From NCBI GenBank assembly GCA_019648995.1, contig BLXT01002468.1:2582866-2605940 (forward strand): a stretch of DNA of 23,075 nt, given 5' to 3'. The notes beneath the pieces are model-generated. The model searched no databases. It saw only the letters and a list, made by a program, of their open reading frames with translations, and was not told where the DNA came from. Both the position numbers and the translations under genes were made by a program. Positions 1 to 11,106 of this stretch are shown in pieces; position 1 is the stretch's first letter; every line of letters begins with the position of its first letter. Source of the DNA: Plakobranchus ocellatus. Lineage: Eukaryota; Mollusca; Gastropoda; Plakobranchidae.

Positions 1-540
1 GGGGGGGAAACCATGAAAATGAGTGGAGTTGCAAGCGTTTACCTTATATTCAGTGGAAAGATAAATTCTTCTTTAATCCCTGTTGTGGGGATAATGACAA
101 CCTTTGTTACAAGGACACTTTATGACAAAGACAAAAGTTGTTTTTTTTTTTTTTTTTTTTGATGATTTGTTTCTCTCTTATCAAGGGTGTTGTCTTTTTT
201 CATCATAATAATGAGTCTGGTAGATATGTGCTATCCTCACTGGTGCTGATTAATACTCAGATTTTTCTTTGCTTTCCTTGAAACAACTCTTCTACTTTGT
301 TGCTTTTATTTTTCTTTTCTTTGTTGAAGGCTACACTTTGGAGTGCTCTAAGTAGCACAAATGAAACTGTTATACCACTTGGGCTTATTGTCATAAGCTC
401 TGTTCTGGTACACATAAATACATGATAGCCATTGATAGCATTGTGTTGTAAGTTATTTCTTTCACAGTGATAGATGTTCTTTTCACATTCACTGGTGTCA
501 ACACTTATCCAATAGCCCTTAGCCTCTTTGCCTCTTTTTT

Positions 541-711
541 TAATTATAAGTGCTCAGTCTGTTTACATTATGATTAACATTGTTTTTGCCCTGTTTGTTT
601 TCATAAGGGCTCAGTCTATTTACATTATAGCCAAAATTGTTTTTACCCTCTTTGTTTTCATAAGGGCTCAGTCTATTTACATTATAGCCAACTCTGTTGT
701 ATACAAGGGCA
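541..711 (+). repeat. 57-bp tandem repeat, three copies
   Basis: The word gctcagtct recurs at 552, 609 and 666, exactly 57 bases apart, and the whole unit (aagggctcagtct, atttacattatagcc, ttgtttttaccctctttg) repeats. Copies two and three are nearly identical; the first is more diverged. Because 57 is a multiple of three, the array happens to stay open in one frame and yields a repetitive hydrophobic peptide, which I do not regard as a gene. Confidence 0.85.
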
Positions 712-1054
712 AAAAAAAAGCCTTTTCATTTGTTACAGGTTGAAAATGGCCAAAGTGGAAAGAATAAAATCTAATTTGAAACATTTTTTCCCCAATAGCA
801 CCCATATTCTCTGTTAGAATTTCATAGAACTTCTATATAAGATGGAAAACTATGTAGTGAAACCTCTTGCACAAAACTGTGTCCAAAGTTATAAGTACAA
901 TCCACATGATAGACATGAACACTGGAGCAGTTGTGTCTGTAGTCTGTCTGGCATTGATCACTACTCAACAATGATGAGTAATATAAAGAAGAAAACTGTC
1001 ACCATTTCTTCTTTTTGTTCCCAAATCAGAAGTTTTCCCCTCATTAAAGTTGGT

Positions 1055-1150
1055 GTGGGTGGCTGGCTCTGCAGCTTGGATGCTGTGCTCAGTGTTAGGA
1101 TGACTCAGGTTCAAATCCTGTGTCTGCTGCTCCTGTGTTTGAGCAGATAG
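1055..1150 (+). mobile_element. Possible tRNA-derived SINE fragment
   Basis: A near-consensus pol III B box, ggttcaaatcc, lies at 1108-1118. About 44 bases before it is a degenerate A-box-like stretch (tggctctgcagcttgg, 1064-1079). No terminal poly(A) or target duplication is evident. It could be a decayed SINE head or chance. Confidence 0.35.
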
Positions 1151-1450
1151 GAAACACTGTCCGCAAAATGGATAACATGCATGAAAGGTCTCATGGTAAT
1201 GTTTGTTTAATAGCGAATAAGAAGCTACATAAAAAAAAAAAATTGAATAATGTGTTTTAGAAATACTTGTCAAAAGGAATGGATGTGTGTCGAGACCAGC
1301 CCTTACAAGGCACATATCACTAATGAGAAAACAAAGTTGTTTTTTTTTTTTTGGTTTTTTTTTTCCCCTGATCTTTCAAATATTTTTTATAGATATATAT
1401 GTCTGGGTCATCCCCTGCCTTTTTTTTAAAATTTATTTTATTTCTCTCAG

Positions 1451-1701
1451 AGGGCCGTGCATCCAGCATGCGTCGACGCTCTGCAGCAGGAAACAACAGC
1501 AACACTGAGAGTGCAGATGCTGGACAGGGAGTGAGTGGCCAACAGCCTGGTGAAAGAGCTGTAACAGTTGCACCTAGAAGAGCTACCAGGCCTCAGGCTC
1601 CTGATCAGGACCTTCCTTCCTCTGGATCAAGCTCACAACACCAAGGGCCAACCTTCTTCCGACCAACATCGTTCCTGCAGAACAGAAGTCCTCGCATCCC
1701 T
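1451..1701 (+). CDS. RNF111: RNF111 exon a (first exon in window)
   Basis: The acceptor follows a long T-rich tract and the string tttctctcag. The exon starts with two bases of a split codon, so the upstream exon must end one base into a codon. The donor is cct|gtaaga and the exon ends in phase 0. The 83 full codons encode a low-complexity, Arg/Ser/Gln-rich segment (for example SSMRRRSAAGNNSN and TFFRPTSFLQNRSPRIP) with no folded domain. A methionine codon lies at 1468, but the good acceptor just upstream makes an internal exon more likely than a first coding exon. Composition (GC and CAG/CAA codons) contrasts sharply with the AT-rich flanks. Confidence 0.75.
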
Positions 1702-3090
1702 GTAAGATCAGTTTTTTTGTACTTGTAGGCATATTCATTTATTTATGGGACTTTTGTATAATGATTTCATCACATGATTGTTTTATTAGATCTTTTATCT
1801 ATAAACAAAAAAAAAAAAACAAACCTTGTTTTGTGATGGATGAAATGAAAAAAGAAAAAAAAAATGATGGGATGGTGGTGGTATTGTATAAAGAGAGAAA
1901 AAGTATTTGTTTTATTGTAACCAGAGGAGCCTTCAGTGGTAAATTGGACCCATATCTGGTTTATTCAGCCCTGAGAAAACTATATCAATAATGGAAGCCT
2001 CAAAAGCGGAAATCTGATGATCTTACTATGTTTCAACATGTTGGAATTTGTATTCTCTCTTCAATTTTGTTAAATTGGAACTCAAAATCCAAAGCGAAAA
2101 GGATTTCATTCTGAAAAGTTCAATGCCAGAACCATCAGACTAAGACGGCATTTCTTCCTACTCTCCACTTGTCTCAAGGAGGTGTTGGTGGCACATTGGA
2201 TAGCTTATCCGCCCTGAGATCTGCCAAGACCCTTCTTTTGTGGGTTTGACTCTGCCACCAACTTAGTTAGGCCTGACAGAGTGTCTTAGAGCCTGCAATC
2301 ACCTTGCAGGGGACAAGCTATAGATATAAAAAAAAAACCCTCTTTTCTCAATCTGTGGCTTACTGTCAAAATAAATACTAGCCTATGTGATCATACGAAA
2401 TATGATTGCTACTGTCCAGACCAAGCTGGAAGTTTTGAATCAGATAGAAATTAAGAGAGACTTGAACGTAAAAAAAGAAAATCCTCTTAAGCACATGATT
2501 GCTAAAAAAAAACTATCCAGTAAAAGATCAGGAAAAATTGTTTTGAAATTTTTAATTGGAAGTTAGTGCAGTCCCATGGAATTGATTCTAATATTTCCAG
2601 TGTATTTTTTGCAGGTCATTTAATCAAAGGACTGATCGCTTTGCTTTCATTTGTGGCACTTTATATTTTTCCCTCAGACAAAACATTTTTAACAATGCTC
2701 TCTTTTGCAGAGAGTGTCTGATACTCCAAGGTAATCAGGAATAGATTCTATAGACTGTTTTTAAACTTGCCAAATAAAAAAAAAAAAGATTCTGATTCTG
2801 TGTCAAGATTTAAGGAAGATCTAAAAAAAAAAAAAATACAAAGTGAAGAAGAAGATAATTTTTCCCAACAATTTGCAACATCTGTTTCATCAAGACTTCT
2901 GGAGTTTCAAAATATCGTATTTTTCCCAAGATTTTCCATGACAATTTGCTTACAGTTTCATTTAGCATTTAAATTTTGCAGTATTTATCTTATCTTTTTT
3001 GTTGTTGTTTTTTTCTTAGTGCATAGTCTTTTAAAGAAATAAGATGTGAAAAATCTTTGATTTAGAAAATTGTTTAATATATCGGTACAG
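1702..3090 (+). other. RNF111 intron between exons a and b
   Basis: Donor gtaaga, acceptor atcggtacag, 1389 bases. It holds several A runs and the SINE at about 2175-2337. A purine-rich stretch at 2767-2890 stays open and encodes Lys/Glu/Ser-rich sequence but has no pyrimidine tract or donor to make it an exon. Confidence 0.75.
2175..2337 (+). mobile_element. tRNA-derived SINE with A tail
   Basis: An A box tggcacattgg (2189-2199) matches the tRNA/SINE A-box pattern TGGCNNAGTGG at all but one position. A B box ggtttgactct (2243-2253) follows at a 54-base offset and matches GGTTCGANTCC at 9 of 11. About 75 bases of tRNA-unrelated sequence follow, then an A10 run at 2328-2337. This head, body and A-tail order on the plus strand is that of a tRNA-derived SINE. 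Flanking target duplications were not recognised, so the exact ends are uncertain. Confidence 0.6.
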
Positions 3091-3468
3091 GTAACGTCCA
3101 TTCAGATGAGGAATGCCACTTTGACTGCTAGCAATGGAACCAGAGCAGAGACGACAGGCCAAGGATGTAGTGAGAGTCGAGGTCTGGATGTCACCCGGCT
3201 GTGCAGCAGTCCTCACCACAGGCGGTTTCAAGAGTCCGGGCAGCAACACCAGCATGGTGAGGGCAGCACCCCAGCTGCCTCCACTTCTGGAAACGCAAAC
3301 AATGATGCTGTTGGCAGTTCCAGTAGCAGTAGTAATGACAACACCAGCCATTCTGTCCCTGAGCATAGTCATGGAAACAGGGGGCCTGGACCTCCACCAG
3401 GAGCGATCATCACACTGGCACCAGAGTATGCTCACCTGTATTACAGTTTGCCAAATCCAGCCAATGTA
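3091..3468 (+). CDS. RNF111: RNF111 exon b
   Basis: The exon starts after atcggtacag and ends before gtaagt, with phase 0 at both ends: 126 codons. It encodes a disordered Ser/Asn/His-rich segment with a run of six serines (SSSSSSNDN), then a Pro-rich stretch leading to GAIITLAPEYAHLYY. The IITL core followed by a Glu has the hydrophobic pattern of a SUMO-interaction motif, a feature known in Arkadia, though without the usual long acidic flank. No folded domain is visible. An overlapping open frame in another phase is a by-product of the repetitive codon use. Confidence 0.8.
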
Positions 3469-4033
3469 GTAAGTCTGCTCCCCATCATGAGTGGGGAAGC
3501 ATCTTTTGTCTTCTCTCTAATTTTCTCCATGAGGGCGTGTGGGGTGGGAGGGGTGTTTTGAGCTCTTTTCTCATGGTCCATATTAAGTAATGCACCATTA
3601 CAGTTACTGAAATCTTTCTTCTTCTCTTTAAAGAGTAATAGCGCCATGTCAATATTTCCTTTTGATAATCATAATCTTGGCTGGAAAAAGGAAAGTTTAC
3701 AAGTGATTTCATAAAGTTTAATATTTTTTGGGGTTTTTTTGTTTTTTTGTTGTTAAATTTAAAAAACAAAATTTTTGGTCAGCTCATTGAAAATATTTTT
3801 TTCTTTGACCTCAGCATACTGGATACCTTTGAGAATTGTTGTGTGGCATCTTAGTCAACTGCCATAAGAAAATAGACTTGTGCTCATTTGTCCTCAAATT
3901 TGCTTGAGCTGTCATGGCCCTCTTTTTTCTTTCTTTTTTTTTTCTTATTAAAAGCAATTTTTTAAAATACTTTTTTTTAGAGGTATGCATGTTAACTGCA
4001 ATTAAAGTAATGTTGCTTTTTTTTCTAATTCAG
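3469..4033 (+). other. RNF111 intron between exons b and c
   Basis: Donor gta|gtaagt, acceptor ttttctaattcag, 565 bases. T-rich, with several poly-T runs; nothing else recognised. Confidence 0.78.
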
Positions 4034-4754
4034 CATGCCCATTCACCTGAGTCAACAACTGAAGACGACATTCAAGAAACATCTCCCAACCCCCCTCCTC
4101 CATCGTCCAGCCTGGGCGTGACATGCGGAAGAGGTTGTGTTGTGTGTCACCCGACTACATCAGAAATGTCCACCAGCAACACAGCAGAACCAGTAGCATC
4201 AGTGGTCCAAACTCGAGCTTGGCACGGCACCTGCCCTTTCTCTGCTGCTTGTTCTCAGGCTGGGCCTCCAGCAAGGCCATCTCATCCCCTGCACTATGGC
4301 AGAGCCCCTTTGATGGGACACGCTCGCCTTATGTACCACCACTTTCATCATCATCACCACATGGGTCGCAGAGGAGCTTCGCCTACAACCCTAGCGGCAG
4401 CAGCTGCAGCAACAGCTGTAAGACCAAGCACAGGTGGATCTTCAGTGCCACCTGCCCACTCAGCATCTGAGGCTTCTGCGTTTCCAGCAAATGGGAGCCT
4501 GACAGCTGCAACTGAGGATGAGATCCAGCAACAGCAACATCAACCTCCTGCTCCTCCTCCTGCCCATAACCCTCTCCCACGACATGTCCACCACCATCAC
4601 CACCGTCCACTTGGTCCTCCTCTGTTCACACCTACCCATCAGCAAGGTCTGCCTTATGCATCAATTCCCCATTTTGTTCGCATGCTGTCTGGCTGCGAAC
4701 ACAATGGGGCTGTCACGTCAGGTCCTCCTCAGACTGTGGGTCTTCGCTCGAGGC
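4034..4754 (+). CDS. RNF111: RNF111 exon c (largest exon, His clusters and Cys cluster)
   Basis: The acceptor is ttttctaattcag and the donor aggc|gtaagt; 721 bases starting in phase 0 and leaving one base of a codon. It encodes in order a Pro-rich stretch, a Cys/His cluster (TCGRGCVVCH), a His cluster (YHHFHHHHHM), an alanine run, a QQQQHQPPAPPP tract and a second His cluster (HVHHHHHRP). Vertebrate Arkadia has a comparable Cys-rich then poly-His segment in its middle, so this exon probably corresponds to that part. Poly-His tracts are known to favour nuclear speckle localisation; that role here is inference. Confidence 0.87.
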
Positions 4755-6246
4755 GTAAGTTGTCTGTGATGAATTGGGTTTGAGTAACATTCACGTACGG
4801 TTTTCCACAAGCAGGGAAGATTATGGAGCTTTCATTGTTCTCTTTGTTTTATGGCAGACTTGCCAACCTATGCGCGTTTGCGTATGTGAGTGCATATAAC
4901 TTGAAAAAATATGTAAATACGTGGCAAAAAATTTTTATACCATTTTCCTCTAAAGTAATAATGGAGGCCATGATTTGCCGAGCAGTGCCTTTAGTTACCG
5001 TGTAACGAGGTTCTCTATTTTTCTCTTGATGACAACTCAGCTAGATCGACCCTTTCTTTGTTCAAAAAAAAGGAGTGATTGGTTTGATTTCTACCACAAG
5101 TATGACTAATACGTCACTGGTCAGCACGATCATTAGGCCAGGCTGGCAAAGTGCTTTGTTTTACTTCAGTTCACGTCAAGCCTCATACTAGGTCAGTCTA
5201 GACCTCGATTGTGTTCCTTTCTGATGTGTGTGTAGCTTATCTAGATCTACCATGCTTATCTACGGACAGCTACATTTCTGTTCTGGATACAAACCAAGAC
5301 CTACAAATTTTTACCTAAATCTAGACTAGATATATCTCAATTCTTTTTCCAAAATTGCGTGTTGATGAGGATCAGCTTATCACAAGTATATCTAGATTTA
5401 GATTTAGCCCCTATACACTTATTGCACATGAAGAAAGAAAGTCAGTTTTGAAATAAGCATTTTTGGTTGAGAATAAGCAAAATGAGTCTTTCCTGGACAT
5501 TGTAACAAACAAAACCAATTGCAAGGGTTGGCAAGTCTACTATCGTTCTGCGATGGTAGTAAACCACTCTCATCTGTTTTCTACAATATCCTGTAGTATA
5601 CCCAGGTCTGCTTTTGATGTTCATCCAATCTTTTTTTTTTTTTTGCCCTGGAGTTTCAAAAAGTTGTTTGAAGAATGGTGTTATTTTTGTCGTCCTTTAC
5701 CTTTTTATGGCATGTTTAGTGAATGGAAACATTATGAAAATAATATTCATTGTATTATGAAAAAGAAATGTGAAAATAATCATAGCATAGTAATTATTAG
5801 AATTATTAGAAGCATTTAAAGCAACAATAGGAATAAAAGATTATATGAAAACATCGTTTTTTAATTATTAGTGTTGATTTCATAATTGTAATAATATTGA
5901 TGGTGATGATGATAGTAACAGAACCTAGAAAATCAAAAGAAAAAATTTTCAGAAGTGCAGAGAGTGTATTAGAATGCCCAAGTGCCTGTTTTTTATTTGT
6001 TTTGTTTTTGTTTTTTTCCCTCAATTCATGAATTGGTTATAAGGCAAGTGGATAAAATTTATGAATTCTTGTTGTGCCACTGCATCAGATAAAATCATAA
6101 TTCTCTTTTGTGGCTAGGATTTTCTGTCTTTTTTTTTCTAAAACTTTTTCTATATTTGCAGGATATAAGGATGGGAAGAGAAATAATAAGGACGAAAAGT
6201 TAAAAGAAATAATTTTATTTTCTGTTGTTCCTACCATTTTTTATAG
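4755..6246 (+). other. RNF111 intron between exons c and d
   Basis: Donor gtaagt, acceptor accattttttatag, 1492 bases. A stretch near 5190-5410 is dense in tctaga/ctagat words, and about 5745-5910 is a degenerate ATT/GAT-rich simple-sequence zone. No exon, SINE or other gene is visible. Confidence 0.75.
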
Positions 6247-6643
6247 CATCGACGGCACCTCATCGTGGTCACCACCACCACCATTTTCATCCCTCTGCAA
6301 CTTCCTCTCCTGTGGCACAACAGCAACGGCAGCAACAACAGCAGGTACCAGTGACGTCTACACCAGCCCAGGCTCATATCCACCATCATCATTATCACCC
6401 AGCTACTCTCAACCAATGGAATGGCGGGGGAGGAGTCTCTAATGGAAGTGGGAGCCTTGCTCCACCTCCACCTGTCGGCCGGCCCCAGCTTGGCCCCACC
6501 CCCGGTGTTGGCAGACCTCTGCCATGCCAGCATTCGACACTGTGTAGAGGAACATGCACTCACAGCCACGGGCTGTACGGTTTGCCCACCTCTGGTCATC
6601 TGCCAAGTGCTTCAATGGGCATGCGTGGGTCCGGAGGGTTTGG
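6247..6643 (+). CDS. RNF111: RNF111 exon d (polyQ and His-rich)
   Basis: The acceptor follows ctaccattttttatag. The first two bases (ca) complete the codon begun by the last base of the previous exon, giving proline. The exon has 397 bases and ends before gtaagt, leaving two codon bases. It encodes RGHHHHHFHP, a glutamine tract interrupted by one Arg (QQQRQQQQQ), HIHHHHYHP, glycine and proline runs, and a Cys/His-containing segment near the end (LPCQHSTLCRGTCTHSHG). All of it is low complexity. The antisense open frames here are shadows of CAC/CAG repeats. Confidence 0.86.
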
Positions 6644-7638
6644 GTAAGTTTAAAAACTAGTATCTTAATGTTCAAATATCAAAAAGAAAATATTTTCTAC
6701 CTCATGAAATAGGCTAAGAAACAAAGTTTTGAAGGCAGCTATGGAAAGCACAAGGCAACAGAAGCAGATCGCCTTAAAATCATCAAAAGTGATGAAATGT
6801 GTACGTATCTTCGACTTTAATTATCTGACATTTTTATTGTGAAGCTTTCAAGCTAGCTCACTCTTCCCTAATCCTTTTTTTTTTTCACCTCTTTTGTAAG
6901 TTTAAGATGAAAATTGTTTTATTTCCTCACCGTTAAGTCTAAGGAGAAATTAAATGTAAAAAAAAAAAAATTGTTGCTATTATTGAAAAAAGTATGAGTT
7001 TGCTTTGAGAGATGCACTGCTGCCTATAGCAAGTTTTCAATATGTATTGATTGTGCCTTTCTTTTTCTTTTTGCTCCAACATTATTCACCATTTTTGTCT
7101 CCCCCCCGGTTGAGGCAGAGCATCTTTCTTATCCTGCTATTTTCTACTTCTCTCTTCTTGTTTTTCAAAGGGAGTTCACTGATTAAGTAGATTTTTAGTT
7201 GTGTCTCTGTGACCAGGAATAAAGACAGGTGTACAATATCCCAGATGTTCTGTCATTAAGGTGTATGTGCATCTGAATTGGTGTCTTCATAAACAGGTTT
7301 TAGACAAGCAGAAACTTATCAGATGCTCATTTTCATGAGGTGAATCTGCATTAGATGTTTTAGATAACTACATTCTAAACGGGCAGAAACGTCACAAATG
7401 TTTACAGTTCCAAAAAAAGTAAATGCTTCTATATTAATGTCCGTATAAGCAGGCTTATCCTGTCCATTTTTCCAGAGGGGTCTATCTGTATTGATGACTG
7501 TGTAACCAAGCTTTATACAGGCAAAAACTTGACATATCTTCATTGTTTGAACAAGCAGGTTTGTTTTTTTCGACTGTCAAAAAACAGACAAAATCTTGCA
7601 GTCATACTACAACCTGTCATGTCTGTATTTTTCCACAG
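6644..7638 (+). other. RNF111 intron between exons d and e
   Basis: Donor gtaagt, acceptor gtatttttccacag, 995 bases. Between about 7290 and 7560 the phrases gcagaaact, gcagaaacg and gcaaaaact recur at uneven spacing (about 7309, 7383, 7523), as if from an old decayed tandem repeat. Otherwise nothing recognised. Confidence 0.75.
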
Positions 7639-8044
7639 AGGGTCAGAGACCCCTCCAGGCCCCATCCCTGCAGCCCACCAGCACAACCATCCTGCACGTG
7701 GGTTTTTCCTGATGCACCCAGGCTCTCATGGTGCTTCTTCGTCTGCATCTCGTGGTCTGCCACCATCGCCTCTACCTCTTAGTCAGCTGGGGATCATGGG
7801 TATCCCTCATGCGGGCAACGTGCGCCCACATTCTTTAGGGTATCATGTGCCAAACAGCGATAACGTCGGTAATAATGAGGCCGTAAATTTTCACCCACCT
7901 CCTCCACATGCTTTGATATGTGAGGGGCCACATGGACCACATCCACATGCTCGTTCACTTCCCCCTCCTCATGGACATCATCACCGACGTGCTCATGGCC
8001 ATGGAAACCCCCATTCACACTCACCGATGGATCCATTCCGAATA
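7639..8044 (+). CDS. RNF111: RNF111 exon e (His/Pro-rich)
   Basis: The acceptor is ttccacag|ag. Only this AG, and not the one two bases later, restores the frame: the single leading base completes a glycine codon. The donor is ccgaata|gtacgt, ending in phase 0. The exon encodes Pro/His-rich sequence including HPHARSLPPPHGHHHRRAHG and HGNPHSHSPMDPFRI. The open frame runs on into the intron for about 59 codons, but the strong donor and the in-frame continuation at 8441 show that this tail is intronic unless the intron is retained. Confidence 0.85.
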
Positions 8045-8440
8045 GTACGTAGCCTTCATGTGACAAGAGTATTTAATATTTTTAACAAAATAGCAATAAC
8101 CTATCCCTTGTACAGATTTTTGTATGTACATCTTAACGTTCCCAAGGTAGATCTACAATTATATAGAACTACTGTAGTAGAAAAAATGAATTATTATGAA
8201 GGACAGATCACTAGCTCATGATGCACATCATAATTTTTAATAAACCCACATGAACTAAGAAAACTAAAAAGTGTGAGAAGTAGGGGGACGACATCTATAA
8301 CATAAACAAAAAACATTGATTGGTTTATCCATGAGAAAATATGTTAAACCAGGCATACGAAAAAAAAAAGAAAATCGTGAATGTAATTATATCTTACAAC
8401 TCTGACCTAGTGTATTTGTTGTTCCTCTCTGCAATACCAG
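8045..8440 (+). other. RNF111 intron between exons e and f
   Basis: Donor gtacgt, acceptor ctgcaataccag, 396 bases. The upstream reading frame stays open to the stop at 8219-8221, so intron retention would give a protein lacking TIER and RING. No other feature is seen. Confidence 0.7.
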
Positions 8441-8500
8441 TACCCAATGGACGACATGTCACCATATCCCAGCATGCCTGTCCACATGCCGTTCCACCAG
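8441..8500 (+). CDS. RNF111: RNF111 exon f (60-base microexon)
   Basis: This 20-codon exon lies between a good pyrimidine tract with acceptor (ttcctctctgcaataccag) and donor cag|gtaatg, with phase 0 at both ends. It encodes YPMDDMSPYPSMPVHMPFHQ, a Met/Pro-rich linker leading toward the TIER region. Because it is symmetrical, skipping it would keep the frame, so it could be a cassette exon. It is too short to stand out as an open frame; the call rests on splice signals and phase. Confidence 0.72.
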
Positions 8501-9081
8501 GTAATGTTTATTGTGACAACCATGCCACAGAATTGTCATTGTCTGGCCAGTCAGCCATTTTTTTTTAATTGAGGGGATCTTAGAAATACACTCATTATAA
8601 AATTGTAGTTAACCTCTGTTTTGCTTTTTTTATTCATGGAATACCTCACTAAATTATGTTTAGATGATTTATTTTCTTATCTGCAAGTCATTGTAACATT
8701 TTTCAATTTTCTACCTTTTTTTTTTTTTTTTTTGAAGCATTTCCTGATATGTCATGTTTTAATAGTAAGGCTTTTTTTTTTATTATGTCTAATTATCTTG
8801 ATCAGTCTGCAGTTTATTTTTCAAAAGCAAAACTCAAAGCTAGCATTCTCCTCTCCTCATAAGCCACCTATGCATCCTCAGGATGTCAGAACTTGTTTGT
8901 AAGACTGCTGTTGACGGCTTAAATATTATTTAACTTTCTCTATTCATTATTTCAAAAAGAGATTTCACGGCTTTCTATCCACACCAAGATTATTCGCATA
9001 GAATGAAGGTTTTTAATCTCATATGTGAAGTTTTATTGCAAAAGAAAAAATTTACCTCATACTTTCTGAAAATGTCCCCAG
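8501..9081 (+). other. RNF111 intron between exons f and g
   Basis: Donor gtaatg, acceptor aatgtccccag, 581 bases. T-rich with a T15 run near 8720; nothing else recognised. Confidence 0.7.
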
Positions 9082-9216
9082 AGTATTTTGTTGCGGCAGA
9101 TGCGTGATCACAATGGCACTGATCAGATGCCTGTGTTTCCAAACATACCATGTCATGTGCAGGGCGCTTCTCAGGAGACCATTGAGCGCAACACATTACC
9201 TCACAAATATACAAAA
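9082..9216 (+). CDS. RNF111: RNF111 exon g (TIER box)
   Basis: The acceptor is aatgtccccag. The alternative AG two bases downstream would reach a stop after seven codons, so the start is fixed by frame. There are 45 codons, phase 0 at both ends, donor acaaaa|gtaggt. The exon ends with GASQETIERNTLPHKYTK, the TIER box found immediately N-terminal to the RING in Arkadia proteins, where the NRG-TIER segment is required for activity on SMAD and SKI/SnoN partners. In vertebrate members the glycine is preceded by Asn-Arg; here it is preceded by Val-Gln, so the NRG half is not conserved. The basic run that follows KY in vertebrates is also reduced. Confidence 0.86.
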
Positions 9217-9559
9217 GTAGGTTTTCGTTTTGCTTTCTTCTCTGTCTATTAGCTGATAAAGTGATGTTGACATCTTATTACCATCTTTCCATTTCAAACT
9301 TCAAACAGCATTTTTGAGTATATTTCATGTTTCATGATTGATTACATGATTAATCACTGGAAAAAAAAAATCCCCAGCCTTGGTTGAGAAGTAGAGAAGC
9401 TAATCAACACTTTTGTTGTTTAAATTTTAAAACCAAATTTCAAAATGAACTTTTATTTTAAGATTTGATACGTATTCAATCATAACTGAGGTGGTGATTT
9501 AATTTCCCCTTACACATCATTGTTAGTCTTAGACTTACCGCATTGCTCCTTTGTCCTAG
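9217..9559 (+). other. RNF111 intron between exons g and h
   Basis: Donor gtaggt, acceptor ctcctttgtcctag, 343 bases. AT-rich; nothing else recognised. Confidence 0.78.
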
Positions 9560-9681
9560 GTGGAGCCGTCAGCTGTCAGTAGCGAGGAAGAGGGAGCATC
9601 TGCGTGCGCAGCAGCTGACAGCAACCACCAGGAGAAATGCACCATCTGCCTCAGTGAGTTTGAGGCTGGTGAGGATGTCAG
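9560..9681 (+). CDS. RNF111: RNF111 exon h (acidic linker and first zinc pair of RING-H2)
   Basis: The acceptor is ctcctttgtcctag and the donor gtcag|gtaata; the exon starts in phase 0 and leaves two codon bases. It encodes an acidic Ser/Glu/Ala linker, then EKCTICLSEFEAGEDVR, with the first two zinc ligands of the RING (codons 9638-9640 and 9647-9649). The RING is cut between the two Arg residues of the VRRLPC string. The last 20 or so exon bases together with the donor are the founding unit of the intronic tandem array that follows. Confidence 0.92.

Positions 9682-11106
<1,425 letters not shown>

Larger units (their letters stand above)
1..1450 (+). other. Intron (or upstream region) before the first visible RNF111 exon
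   Basis: AT-rich non-coding sequence with a 20-base T run at 141-160, a 57-bp triplicate (about 541-710) and a SINE-like fragment near 1055-1150. It ends in the T-rich tract and AG that define the exon at 1451. I see no exon with usable splice signals and no promoter. Confidence 0.6.

Noticed and set aside
842..1150. 102-codon open frame on the plus strand and a 116-codon frame opposite it
   Set aside because: No recognisable domain, no splice context, and the region overlaps a SINE-like fragment; random open frames of this size are expected in 23 kb.
1468..1470. ATG in exon a as the protein start
   Set aside because: A strong pyrimidine tract and AG lie 17 bases upstream, and the family has a long conserved N-terminal part not present here, so the real start is probably upstream of the window.
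2767..2900. Lys/Glu/Ser-rich open stretch in the first visible intron, considered as an alternative exon
   Set aside because: The upstream sequence is an A run with no pyrimidine tract, no donor follows, and inclusion is not needed because the flanking exons already join in phase.
4383..4645. Antisense and alternate-frame open frames within the low-complexity exons (also 3134-3469, 3191-3397, 6231-6599, 7794-8066)
   Set aside because: Shadows of CAC/CAG/CCT-rich coding sequence; no independent signals.
8045..8221. Extension of exon e to a stop, giving a RING-less protein
   Set aside because: The gtacgt donor and the in-phase next exon support splicing; the tail is AT-rich with no conserved motif. 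Intron retention remains possible but unsupported.
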